Below are positions 7,518 through 15,773 of a stretch of DNA of 30,121 bases, one piece after another (position 1 is the first letter of the stretch; each line of letters starts with the position of its first letter). The position numbers were made by a program, and so were the translations under genes. The DNA comes from Chloroflexi bacterium UBA4733. GTDB taxonomy: Bacteria > Chloroflexota > UBA4733. The stretch lies in the NCBI GenBank assembly GCA_002404055.1, contig DHIZ01000307.1, forward strand, positions 1-30,121, read 5' to 3'. The notes beneath the pieces were generated by a model. It saw only the letters and a list, made by a program, of their open reading frames with translations, made no database searches and was not told the DNA's origin.

Positions 7518-8723
7518 ATGAATGCACAGGCGTTGACGGCTCAGGAGCAGTGGTCGAAGATCCTGCCGTTTCCTGCTCCGGTCGTCATCACACCGGAAGT
7601 CTCCATCGTCATGCCTTGCCTCAACGAGGAAGAGACCATCGGGCGCTGTGTACGGAAGTCGCTGGACGTGTTGCAACGTCACGGCATTGATGGCGAAGTG
7701 GTCGTCGCCGACAACGGGTCCACTGACCATTCCGTGGAGATAGCCGAGGCGTTGGGGGCGCGCGTCGTCCACCAGCCCCTACGCGGCTACGGCAATGCCT
7801 ATCTGAAGGGGCTTGCTGAGGCGCGCGGCCAGTATCTAGTTATGGTCGATTCCGACGACACCTATGAGTTTGAGGACATTCCGAACTTCGTCGCTCTCCT
7901 GCGCGCGGGCAAAGAGTTTGTCAACGGCAACCGTTTCAAGGGCATCATGGCTGCGGGGTCAATGACCTGGTCCCATCGCTACATCGGCAACCCGCTGCTC
8001 TCCGGCCTGCTGAACATCTTCTTTCACACTGGTTTGGGTGACGCCCACTGCGGCATGCGCGCCTTCACGCGGGAAGCCTACGAGCGGATGCACGTGGAGA
8101 CGCCGGGGATGGAGTTTGCCTCGGAGATGGTCATCCACGCCACCAAGTCCGGGCTAGAGATTGCCGAACTGCCGACCAACTATTACCCGCGCGAGGGAGA
8201 GTCCAAGCTACACTCGATCCGTGATGGCTGGCGGCACCTGCGCTTTCTGCTGGTGTACAGCCCGACGCACCTCTTCCTGCTGCCTGGGTTGTTCTTCTTC
8301 TGTCTCGGGTTGCTGGGAATGGGCCTCCTCCTGCGTGGTCCCTTCGTCGCCTTCGGCCGTGGCTGGGACGTTCACGTGATGATCCTCTCGGCGCTGGTGA
8401 CGCTGCTAGGCTATCAGGTGATGAGCCTGGGCATTTACGCCAAGACCTTCTCGTTGACGCTGCAGTTCGACGACCATGATGCGGTGCTGGACAAGCTGAT
8501 GCGGCTTTTCACACTGGAACGCGGACTGGCTGTGGGCGCAGCCTTCCTACTGTTTGGCCTTGCCTGCCTCGGCTCGGTATATCTCCAGTGGGTCGGCAAC
8601 AACTTCGGCGCGCTGGATGCCATTCGACCGTCGCTGCTGGGAATGACGTTGATGACCATCGGTGGCCAGACCGTCTTTTCGTCCTTCCTCTTGAGTCTGT
8701 TCAACTTTCGGAAGCTGCGGTGA
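7518..8723 (+). CDS. GT2 polyprenyl-phosphate-sugar synthase-like (DPM1/GtrB type)
   Basis: This 401-residue protein has an N-terminal GT-A domain (about residues 25-240) and a C-terminal part with about four membrane segments (about 248-395), the layout of GtrB-type synthases. Motifs are VSIVMPCLNEEETIG (about 28-42), VVVADNGSTDHS, the metal-binding DSDD at 111-114, and CGMRAFTREAYERM with GMEFASEM further on. Relatives load a nucleotide-activated hexose onto polyprenyl phosphate, the donor that GT-C enzymes need, so this gene is the natural supplier for the neighbouring membrane transferases. ATG 7518 is backed by GAGGAG at 7506-7511, 6 bases upstream. The gene after it begins 4 bases past its stop. 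Whether the sugar is mannose, glucose or another is not visible. Confidence 0.85.
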   Translation: MNAQALTAQEQWSKILPFPAPVVITPEVSIVMPCLNEEETIGRCVRKSLDVLQRHGIDGEVVVADNGSTDHSVEIAEALGARVVHQPLRGYGNAYLKGLAEARGQYLVMVDSDDTYEFEDIPNFVALLRAGKEFVNGNRFKGIMAAGSMTWSHRYIGNPLLSGLLNIFFHTGLGDAHCGMRAFTREAYERMHVETPGMEFASEMVIHATKSGLEIAELPTNYYPREGESKLHSIRDGWRHLRFLLVYSPTHLFLLPGLFFFCLGLLGMGLLLRGPFVAFGRGWDVHVMILSALVTLLGYQVMSLGIYAKTFSLTLQFDDHDAVLDKLMRLFTLERGLAVGAAFLLFGLACLGSVYLQWVGNNFGALDAIRPSLLGMTLMTIGGQTVFSSFLLSLFNFRKLR

Positions 8724-8727
8724 GCCA

Positions 8728-9900
8728 ATGACGGACCGGCTGCACATCCTGTTCGTCGTTGAGTATTACTTCCCGCACATCGGCGGCGGCGAGATCGTCT
8801 TTCAGCAGCTTGCCGAAGGACTCGCCGCCTGCGGCGTCAGCGTCGATGTGGTCACCTGCTTGCTGCCGGGGACGCTACCGCGCGAAGTCCTGAACGGCGT
8901 CGCCGTCCACCGTGTGCGCGTGCCGCAGCGCGGCCGCCGCCATTGGTTCAGTGCGATGGCCTTGCCCACGGTCATGCGCTTGACTCGGCGGCACACGATC
9001 ATCCACACCAACACACATAACGGTGCATTCCCGGCGTGGCTGGCAGCTCGTCTACGCAGGGTGCCTTGCGTGATGACGGTGTATGAGGTATTTGGTCCCC
9101 AATGGGCGTTGCTGGCTGGAATCGGTAAGCCGGCGGCGCTCCTGTATCGCACCTTTGAATCGGTCGCCGTGCGATTGCCCTTCGATTGGCAAATTTGCAT
9201 CTCGCAGTACACGCAGCGCAAACTGGAGGAGTTCTATCCCTCAAGTCGCCGCAGGAGTTCCGTTATCTACGTCGGAGTGGACGAGCAACTCTTCGACCTG
9301 ACGCACGCCGATGGCACACGAGTTCGCAGCGCAATGGACGCTGAGGACCGTTTCTTGGTTCTCTACTTCGGCCGCCCCGGCTATGCCAAGGGACTCGACT
9401 ACCTCATCGACGCTATTCCAGAAATGGCGGACCGAATACCACACCTGCTGGTGCTGTTTCTGCTGGCCGACGAGCCACGCAAGCTGTACGATGCGGCGAT
9501 GCACCGCCTGCACGGCTTGGTGGAGCGGGGAGTAGTCCAGGTCAAGGCGCCGGTAGCGCGGGCCGAGTTGCCCAACTATCTAGCCGCCGCGGACTGTGTG
9601 GTAATTCCATCGCTTTCCGAGGGCTTCGGACTCAGCGCGGCGGAGGCGTGTGCAATGGGCCGGCCGGTGGTGGCAACGACCGGTGGGGCGTTGCCGGAAG
9701 TGGTGTCCGGGTGGACCATAATGGTGCCGCCACGTGATTCGCCAGCGCTAGCCCACGCAGTGTACAGTATTTCATCAGGAAACGTGACGCAGCGGCGCAT
9801 CAGGCACTTCGAATGGGATCACATAATTGAGAAACATCTAAACATCTTTGCGACCACACAGCAAGGAATTATGCACGTGACGGTGCCCCGTACGTTGTAA
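8728..9900 (+). CDS. GT4 retaining glycosyltransferase
   Basis: This 390-residue protein has two Rossmann-like halves (GT-B fold). The N-terminus ILFVVEYYFPHIGGGEIV has the glycine-rich acceptor-side loop. The C-terminal donor site has PSLSEGFGLSAAEACAMG, with the EX7E pair at Glu298 and Glu306, the hallmark of GT4 enzymes. VLYFGRPGYAKGLDYLI marks the hinge. It probably adds a sugar from a nucleotide-sugar to a lipid-linked acceptor at the inner membrane face. ATG 8728 follows the upstream stop by 4 bases, so it shares the GT2 transcript. Specificity cannot be told. Phosphatidyl-inositol mannosyltransferase (PimA/B-like) is one possibility, but many GT4 enzymes share these motifs. Confidence 0.88.
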   Translation: MTDRLHILFVVEYYFPHIGGGEIVFQQLAEGLAACGVSVDVVTCLLPGTLPREVLNGVAVHRVRVPQRGRRHWFSAMALPTVMRLTRRHTIIHTNTHNGAFPAWLAARLRRVPCVMTVYEVFGPQWALLAGIGKPAALLYRTFESVAVRLPFDWQICISQYTQRKLEEFYPSSRRRSSVIYVGVDEQLFDLTHADGTRVRSAMDAEDRFLVLYFGRPGYAKGLDYLIDAIPEMADRIPHLLVLFLLADEPRKLYDAAMHRLHGLVERGVVQVKAPVARAELPNYLAAADCVVIPSLSEGFGLSAAEACAMGRPVVATTGGALPEVVSGWTIMVPPRDSPALAHAVYSISSGNVTQRRIRHFEWDHIIEKHLNIFATTQQGIMHVTVPRTL

Positions 9901-9999
9901 GTTATCGAAATAGCTTGGTTAAAGTGGGCCATAATCCTCACGAAAGGCGGCACAATAGTCGTCTTACGCAGAAAGCGGTCGAACGGTTTGATACAAGAG

Positions 10000-11013
10000 A
10001 TGGCGAGACGAGGGGAGAAGCGCCAATGGCGTAACATCGTGTCGTCGCTGGGCTACGTATGTTCTTTAGCTTTCGTCGTCCTGCTTGTTTGGCGCGTCGG
10101 CCCAAGCCGACTTAACGCGACGTTTTCCAATGCGAGGCCCAGCGCGCTGCTCCTAGGCGCGATTACAGCGCTCCTCGGATGGGTCCTGGTGGCCACGAAG
10201 TGGCGTGCGGTTCTTCGGTCGCTCGGCTCGAGTCGACCAATAGCGCGACTCTTGTCGCTGACGCTCGCCTCGCAACTCTGGGGGCTACTGCTGCCCGTGC
10301 CCTTCAGTGACGAACTGTACCGTGGTGGGCAACTGGCGGCATCAGACACGCCGCTCGGGGTGATCGCGCGTGCGGCGTTTCTGGATAGAGTGACCACGTT
10401 GGTTGTGACTGCCGTACTAGGCCTATGCGCAGCGATCCTTAACCGCAGCGCTATGCTCGACGAAAGACTGATAGCTACCCTTGCTGCAGCGGCCGCTGCA
10501 CCATTCCTGGGCTACGTGCTCCTCCGGCGTCCGGTGTTCGCCAGATTTGCGTTGTCGCCTGTACGCCGCGTGTTGCCTCCTGCCCGCTTTCAAGAAGTTG
10601 AACATGGCGTAGCTTGGTTACTGGCTCATCCGGGAGCGCTTTTGGTCTTCCTCGGCCTAGCTGCGGGGGGCCAACTCGTGTTTGTGGCAGCGATGACCGA
10701 GTGGGCCCAAGGCCTCGGTGTGCCACTCAGTGTGGAACAGATTGCATGGGCCATGTTGGCTTCCGCGCTTGTGCCCTATCTACTGCCACTTCCTGGGATG
10801 TCCATTATTGTTCAGCAAGGGTCGTTCGTCTACTTGCTCGTCGCTATGGGCGCCACGACGGACCAGGCGGGCGCGGTATCACTATCGTCACTGGCGCTCC
10901 TCGTATTGTTTGGTGCTGCTGGGGCATTGTGGGAAGTGGGCCGCACGCTAGTCGGACGCAAATGGCCCCGTGTACACAAGGACGGGCTTGCGGGGAACGG
11001 AGTAACTCGTTGA
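10000..11013 (+). CDS. LPG-synthase-type (AglD/YbhN) flippase-like membrane protein
   Basis: This 337-residue protein has about eight or nine hydrophobic segments and fits the lysylphosphatidylglycerol-synthase transmembrane family (also called flippase-like domain). It shows TKWRAVLRSLG after TM2, then LASQLWGLLLPVPFSDELYRGGQL, resembling the family's conserved polar block, and ALVPYLLPLPGMSIIVQQGSFVYLL in the C-terminal half. Such proteins recur in glycan clusters and are suspected of moving or modifying lipid-linked sugars, but no reaction is proven for most. ATG 10000 is used; TTG 9988 in frame is an alternative and neither has a strong ribosome site. The next gene's TTG start overlaps its TGA. 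Its base composition is lower in GC than in the first run of genes. Confidence 0.75.
   Translation: MARRGEKRQWRNIVSSLGYVCSLAFVVLLVWRVGPSRLNATFSNARPSALLLGAITALLGWVLVATKWRAVLRSLGSSRPIARLLSLTLASQLWGLLLPVPFSDELYRGGQLAASDTPLGVIARAAFLDRVTTLVVTAVLGLCAAILNRSAMLDERLIATLAAAAAAPFLGYVLLRRPVFARFALSPVRRVLPPARFQEVEHGVAWLLAHPGALLVFLGLAAGGQLVFVAAMTEWAQGLGVPLSVEQIAWAMLASALVPYLLPLPGMSIIVQQGSFVYLLVAMGATTDQAGAVSLSSLALLVLFGAAGALWEVGRTLVGRKWPRVHKDGLAGNGVTR
10999..11002 (+). promoter_or_regulatory. Ribosome binding site that fixes the TTG start at 11010
   Basis: GGAG at 10999-11002 lies 7 bases before TTG 11010. The TTG overlaps the preceding TGA (11011-11013). The encoded start TLPFTGERCVPG matches the usual N-terminus of this methyltransferase type, which argues for this start over any upstream one. 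Confidence 0.65.
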
Positions 11014-11792
11014 CATTACCCTTCACCGGCGAGCGATGCGTCCCGGGAGTCACACCACACGAGGTGTTTGACCAACATGCCAGTCGCTACCGTTTCGCGG
11101 CGCGAACGTTTCGTCCAGACAGCGCTATTCTGGACGTCGGTTCGGGGTCTGGTATAGGCGCGTCGCTCTTTAGCTCAAACTATCCGTCCGTTGTCGGCAT
11201 TGAACTCGATGCACCGAGCGTGGCCTTCGCCCGTCGCCGGTACGCGACCAGCGCGTCCAACCTCTCGTTCGTCCGCGGCGATGCACAATGTCTGCCCTTG
11301 GCCGATGAAACGTTTGATGGGGCAACCCTGTTTGAGGTCATCGAACACGTACCAGAGCCCGCGCGCGTGCTGAATGAAATTCGGCGTGTCCTGCGTCCGA
11401 ACGGCCTCCTTTTGGCGTCGACACCCGCCGGAGAATTCGACCGTTTTTTGGAAAACCCGTATCACATCTCGCGATTCTCACGAGAGGACTTTCGCTCGGC
11501 AGTCTTGAAGTACTTTGATGTAGAAGCAGAACACTATCAAGGAATTATTACGAAACGTCAACTCATGAGTGCGCGCTGGCAGGCCCATCTTCGACGATAC
11601 GGCCCAAGCGCCGTGGCACTGCGCGCGTTGTTAGCGCTTTGGCCGCCAAGCCGCCGGCAGTCAATTGGTCAGTCAGCCGACGAGTTCGCCGCACGCCCCT
11701 CCGGGATCGACTCGTGGCCGGTGACACCTATGGTCCACCTTACCGCTGGCACCGTGCCCTACATTATCGTCATCCAATGCAGACGGCGGTAA
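11010..11792 (+). CDS. Class I SAM-dependent methyltransferase
   Basis: This protein of about 260 residues begins LPFTGERCVPG, typical of methyltransferases in surface-glycan clusters. Motif I is ILDVGSGSGIG, with Asp42 and glycines 44, 46 and 48 for SAM binding. The acidic end of strand 2 is VVGIELD, motif II is FVRGDAQCLPLADETFDGATLFEVIEHV, and motif III is RVLRPNGLLLASTP. The later part (residues about 150-260) is less conserved and probably sets the acceptor. The frame is open upstream to 10614 inside the previous gene, but that extension is shadow. Likely roles are O-methylation of a sugar in the glycan or methylation of a lipid carrier; only the fold is secure. Translation is coupled to the gene before it. 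Confidence 0.85.
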   Translation: MTLPFTGERCVPGVTPHEVFDQHASRYRFAARTFRPDSAILDVGSGSGIGASLFSSNYPSVVGIELDAPSVAFARRRYATSASNLSFVRGDAQCLPLADETFDGATLFEVIEHVPEPARVLNEIRRVLRPNGLLLASTPAGEFDRFLENPYHISRFSREDFRSAVLKYFDVEAEHYQGIITKRQLMSARWQAHLRRYGPSAVALRALLALWPPSRRQSIGQSADEFAARPSGIDSWPVTPMVHLTAGTVPYIIVIQCRRR

Positions 11793-11819
11793 TGCGGAAA
11801 AGCTTATGGAGAGTGGCGC

Positions 11820-12806
11820 GTGATATGTGATATCGACGTTAGTAACATTGCCAGTGCGAACTCTCGTGCCAAACGAGTCGTTGCTGCCATCGTCAGCTTT
11901 AACACATGTGAGCTACTGCGAGACTGCCTCCTGAGCATCGTTGACCAGGTATTGGCGCTAGGTGGCCACGTTACAGTGGTTGATAATGCCTCGTCTGACG
12001 GGTCAGCAGAAATGGTCCGGACGGACTTTCCGACTGTCAAGCTGCTGCCTCTCGATGAGAACGTCGGATTCGGCCGCGCCATGAACCTCGCGTTCAGGAC
12101 AGAAGGCGGCCCAGAGGTCGAGTATCTGCTGCTGCTAAACAGCGACGCACTGTTCCCGCCGACCGGCCTTGCCGAATTAATAGCTTTTGCAGAGCGACAT
12201 CCCGATATCGGGGTCTTCACCTGCCTGTTGCGCGCGCCCGACGGGAGTATCGAGAGGAACTGTATCCATCATCCGGCTTTGCTTCGCCGGTTGGCCGAGG
12301 CCTTCGCGCTGCACCGGTTGCGAAAAGGCATCGGCCTAGAGTATGCCGACTGGCCGTTCACGGTAGAGCGTGAGGTAGAAAGCATCAGTGGTGCAGTGAT
12401 GCTCGTGCGGGCAAACATTTGGTTTCGCATGGGCGGTTTCGAGGACCGCTTCTTCATGTACCTCGAAGATACCGACTTCTGTTGGAGGTTGCGGAAACAA
12501 GGATTGCGAATCGTGATGTGGCCCGGCCTTACCGTCACGCACCACTTCGGCTCAAGCAGTCCTACACCGGCTTACAAGGTGAACCTATACCTCACAAGTC
12601 AAACAGTAGCGTATCGTAAGTGGTATGGTCGGCCCGGAGCGGTGCTCATTCAGTTATTAGAGGCCACTTACACGACCATTTACTCCGTCGAGGTCTGGTA
12701 CCGGGTGAAGTACCAAGGCGATGATACGATGGCCGTGCGCCTGAAGTCAAATGCGTACACACTTCGTTGGATCATCACCGGCAAGTGGCTTCGATTGCTG
12801 GTTTAG
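11820..12806 (+). CDS. GT2 glycosyltransferase, rhamnosyltransferase-like
   Basis: This 328-residue GT-A fold protein has VAAIVSFNTCELLRDCLLSI at the nucleotide-binding start, VVDNASSDGSAEMV, then DENVGFGRAMNLAF and LLLNSDA (N107-S108-D109 in the metal-binding DxD position). The catalytic-side block is GGFEDRFFMYLEDTDFCWRL, with E216-D217-T218-D219. This arrangement is that of WbbL-type rhamnosyltransferases and related inverting GT2 enzymes, which act in the cytoplasm on lipid-linked acceptors using dTDP- or UDP-sugars. GTG 11820 is supported by GGAGAG at 11808-11813, 6 bases upstream. It lies 27 bases after the methyltransferase. No membrane segment is evident; the C-terminus is basic and aromatic and may sit on the membrane. 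Confidence 0.88.
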   Translation: MICDIDVSNIASANSRAKRVVAAIVSFNTCELLRDCLLSIVDQVLALGGHVTVVDNASSDGSAEMVRTDFPTVKLLPLDENVGFGRAMNLAFRTEGGPEVEYLLLLNSDALFPPTGLAELIAFAERHPDIGVFTCLLRAPDGSIERNCIHHPALLRRLAEAFALHRLRKGIGLEYADWPFTVEREVESISGAVMLVRANIWFRMGGFEDRFFMYLEDTDFCWRLRKQGLRIVMWPGLTVTHHFGSSSPTPAYKVNLYLTSQTVAYRKWYGRPGAVLIQLLEATYTTIYSVEVWYRVKYQGDDTMAVRLKSNAYTLRWIITGKWLRLLV

Positions 12807-12828
12807 CCATGGCATACGGAGTCAACAA

Positions 12829-14019
12829 GTGAACATTGGTATCGACTATCGGGCGGCGCTACGGCCTCATGGGACAGGTGTTTCCCGCTACGTGCGCGAT
12901 CTCGTACCCGCTCTCGCTGGATTGGATGGTTGTCTACAGCTAACCCTGTTTCACGACGAGGGCAGAGGTGCCACAGTGCCAATCGGCCCGCGTCTCCGCC
13001 ACCTATCTAGCCGTCCCGTCTTCCGGCGGAATGGCCTTCGCCAAGTCTGGGAGGAGGTGTGGTTACCGGCGGCCATTGCGCGCCGCTGCATTGACGTGTA
13101 CCACGGTCCGCACGCCTTTCTGCCCTATATCTTGCCGAGCCCTGTGGCTGCTGCTGTCACAGTTCACGATGTCATTCACCGTGCCGTGCCGGACAGTGTG
13201 AGTCGGTTCTTTCGAACCCGACTGGATGCCGGACTACGCCACAGCATCAAGCGGGCGGACATCGTCGTTGCAGACTCGATGAATACTGCACGGGATCTCG
13301 CCGTGTACTACCGCGTGCCCGACAACCTCATAACGGTCATCTATCCAGGGGTCGCGTCGTCATTTCCCCCGAGTTCCGAGGAGGATGCCCGCCAATACGT
13401 AGCTGGAAACCTCGGCATGCATGCTCCTTTCATTCTATACGTTGGTGGCTTAGGCGCGCGAAAGAATGTCCTGACCTTACTGGAGGCGTTCGCTACGCTT
13501 CGAAATGTGATACCAGGCGATCTACATCTAGTCTTGGTAGGGGCTAAGTCAGGCACCACAGAGCTTGTCCAGTTCGTCGAACGCAATCGTATGCAAGAAG
13601 TTGTACACTTTCCGGGATACATCGCCGATGTCGAGCTGCCAATGTTATACAGCGCAGCGACGGTTTTCGCCTATCCATCGCTCTACGAAGGCTTCGGTTA
13701 TCCGGTGGTTGAGGCCATGGCGTGCGGCGCCCCAGTCGTCTGCTCCAATAGTTCCTCGTTGCCCGAGGTGGTCGGAACGGCGGGACACATCGTGTCGGCC
13801 ACAGACATTGGCGCGTGGGTACAGGCGCTCCGGTCGGTTGTTCTAGCGCCTGACGATGGGCGGCCTCTTCGAAGTGCGAGCTTGCAGCAAGCTGCACGCT
13901 TCAGCTTGGAAAATGAGGCGCGCCTTACGCACGACGCTTACGCTGAGGCGAAAAGGCGCGCCAGAACTCGTTCGGGGATCGCCGACGGCCATGCACATCT
14001 TAACCGAAAAATGCGGTGA
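12829..14019 (+). CDS. GT4 mannosyltransferase-like glycosyltransferase
   Basis: This 396-residue GT-B enzyme begins MNIGIDYRAALRPHGTGVSRY, a start seen in bacterial mannosyl- and rhamnosyltransferases of the WbdB/MtfB type. The hinge region has FILYVGGLGARKNVLTLLEA, and the donor site has PSLYEGFGYPVVEAMACG with EX7E at Glu287 and Glu295, followed by PVVCSNSSSLPEVVG. GTG 12829 is chosen because CGGAG at 12817-12821 lies 7 bases before it and the family N-terminus begins exactly there. The frame continues upstream into the previous gene without meaning. It is the last plus-strand gene; about 56 bases separate it from the end of the opposing gene. Base composition is markedly lower in GC here (hand count 124 of 240 for 13381-13620). 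Confidence 0.88.
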   Translation: MNIGIDYRAALRPHGTGVSRYVRDLVPALAGLDGCLQLTLFHDEGRGATVPIGPRLRHLSSRPVFRRNGLRQVWEEVWLPAAIARRCIDVYHGPHAFLPYILPSPVAAAVTVHDVIHRAVPDSVSRFFRTRLDAGLRHSIKRADIVVADSMNTARDLAVYYRVPDNLITVIYPGVASSFPPSSEEDARQYVAGNLGMHAPFILYVGGLGARKNVLTLLEAFATLRNVIPGDLHLVLVGAKSGTTELVQFVERNRMQEVVHFPGYIADVELPMLYSAATVFAYPSLYEGFGYPVVEAMACGAPVVCSNSSSLPEVVGTAGHIVSATDIGAWVQALRSVVLAPDDGRPLRSASLQQAARFSLENEARLTHDAYAEAKRRARTRSGIADGHAHLNRKMR

Positions 14020-14048
14020 CGTCGACCGTGCGTGAGCCGAGGTTGCCA

Positions 14049-14077
14049 AAGTGCATGGATGCTTCTTACGCGCACTT
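14049..14077. terminator. Weak inverted repeat at the convergent junction
   Basis: AAGTGC (14049-14054) and GCACTT (14072-14077) are perfect 6-base complements around a 17-base loop, placed between two converging genes; the right arm overlaps the stop codon of the minus-strand gene. There is no T-run on either strand. It could serve as a weak two-way terminator, but a 6-base repeat can arise by chance. Confidence 0.2.
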
Positions 14078-15650
14078 AGCGCGCGGGGCGCCGCGCATAC
14101 AGCACAAAACTCGTCCCGGCGTCGGGGTTGTCCGCAAACTCGCGCACCGGCGCGTATTGCTGAGCGAAGCGCGGGTCCGCCCATAGAGCGCGAGCGTAAA
14201 AGTGGATGGACGACAGCGCGCCAGTGGGCTCGTGGACGACATGCGCAAGGAGTACGTACTGCGGCTTACGGCCGAGGACGTACGTCACATCGAACTTGTC
14301 GAAGGGGCCGCCCGGCAGATGCGCCAGGTGGGTATCCATCAACCCGAACATGTCCAGCACGCGCACGTTGGCGTAGTACGGGATAATCCCGGCCTCGCCC
14401 AACGCCACCAGATCGGCGCTTGGGACGTTGGCCTGCATCCAGCGGGCGACAGCGTAGTAGTTCGGATCTACCAAAGAGGTGGGCGCCATGGGTGTGCCAA
14501 CCCCCGGCACTTCGTGATTGATCGTTAGCTGACCCCCGAGGACAGCCGACAGGCAGGCGATGGTAATCACGGTGCCGCGCAGTAAGCTGCCCCACTGGCG
14601 GGGCGGGCATAGCGTCATGCAACCATCCTGGAAGAGTAACGCGAGCCACGGCAGCGTCGGTACGAGGAATCGGTAGCCGGGCATCCAGTCCCCGCCTTCG
14701 TACACGGCGATGCCGACCTGAGCCGCGAACAGCAGGAGCACGAGGCGGTAGTGAGGCGAGGTGCGGCGCGCGAGCAGCGGGATCATGGCGACGAGGCACA
14801 ACCCCCCCAGTCCGAGCACCAGCAGGCCAGATAGGACGTACCAGGCGCCGGCCAGGGCGGTGAGACCGTGAGAGGTAACTTCGCCGACCTTAGCGTAGTA
14901 GGTGTTGGGTAACAGGTTGCCGTAGTACCGGAGTCGCCAGAGCAAGAAGCTCCCGTAGGGCAGCGCGAAGAGCACACAGGCCAGCGCGTCGCTGCCCAGT
15001 CCGGCAAGCGCCCGCCTGCGCAGCCGCCCGCCTGTTCGATAGAGCAGCACCAGCCCGAACAGCAGTAACGGCTCCGGGCGGGTGAGCGCCGCCAGGACAA
15101 AGCAGCCGCCCCACCAGGGCGCGCGTTCCGCCCGAAGGAGGCAATAGCCCGCCAGAACCAACAAGAACGTAACAAGTGGGGTCTCTAGTCCACTGACCGA
15201 CCAGGCCGCGAACGCTCCCGAGGCAGCGAGCGCCCACGGGGCGGCGGCGGTGATCGGCCCCATGGCGCTGTTACTGGCGGAGCGGTAGCGGCGCCCCATC
15301 TGCCAGAGCAGTAAAATCGTGCCGACGCTCAGGATTACGCCGAGACCCTTGGCGACGAGCAACATGCCGAACGGGAAACGGTCAGCGCCGAGGAGCGCCG
15401 GGAGGGCCATGAGCACCGTCCACAGAAAATTGGTGTAGCCCTCGACGTGCTCACCGAGGTTGAAGAGGAGACCGTGCCCCAACGCGAGGTTACGAGCATA
15501 GCGGAACGAGATGAAGGCGTCGTCGATCGTGAAGCCCAGGTAGAGATATTCCTGGATCAGCAGGAGCGCGAAGCTGCCCGCCGCAAGCATGGCTTGCCAG
15601 GGGAGGACGACGGTACGCCGTGCGCCGCGCATTACAACGAGTACTGCCAC
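14076..15650 (-). CDS. AftB/ZomB-like GT-C membrane glycosyltransferase
   Basis: This 524-residue multi-spanning protein has [21 protein letters not shown] directly after TM1 (acids D43-D44) and then EGYTNFLW. That pair of blocks resembles mycobacterial AftB, which puts terminal arabinofuranose on cell-wall arabinan from a polyprenyl-phosphate donor, and the related protein ZomB. A soluble C-terminal part of about 160 residues begins near [17 protein letters not shown] 15650 is preferred over upstream in-frame codons because GGAG (plus-strand 15659-15662) precedes it by 8 bases. It is the last gene of the minus-strand glycan block, 123 bases after the GT4. AftB-like activity is only a resemblance; donor sugar and acceptor are open. 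Confidence 0.72.
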   Translation of the reverse strand: MAVLVVMRGARRTVVLPWQAMLAAGSFALLLIQEYLYLGFTIDDAFISFRYARNLALGHGLLFNLGEHVEGYTNFLWTVLMALPALLGADRFPFGMLLVAKGLGVILSVGTILLLWQMGRRYRSASNSAMGPITAAAPWALAASGAFAAWSVSGLETPLVTFLLVLAGYCLLRAERAPWWGGCFVLAALTRPEPLLLFGLVLLYRTGGRLRRRALAGLGSDALACVLFALPYGSFLLWRLRYYGNLLPNTYYAKVGEVTSHGLTALAGAWYVLSGLLVLGLGGLCLVAMIPLLARRTSPHYRLVLLLFAAQVGIAVYEGGDWMPGYRFLVPTLPWLALLFQDGCMTLCPPRQWGSLLRGTVITIACLSAVLGGQLTINHEVPGVGTPMAPTSLVDPNYYAVARWMQANVPSADLVALGEAGIIPYYANVRVLDMFGLMDTHLAHLPGGPFDKFDVTYVLGRKPQYVLLAHVVHEPTGALSSIHFYARALWADPRFAQQYAPVREFADNPDAGTSFVLYARRPAR

Positions 15651-15773
15651 CGTGATCTCTCCTCTTGGTTCGCAGTGTAGGCGACAGGCTCCCACACCCA
15701 AACTGAAGACCCCGGCTGGGCTGGGGCGAAAGTCCCGTACAGCGGCGCCACGTCACCCTTTGCTCAGTGCGCG

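Noticed and set aside
10614..11009. Upstream extension of the methyltransferase frame
   Set aside because: It shadows the flippase-like gene; the family N-terminus begins at TTG 11010 with a good ribosome site.
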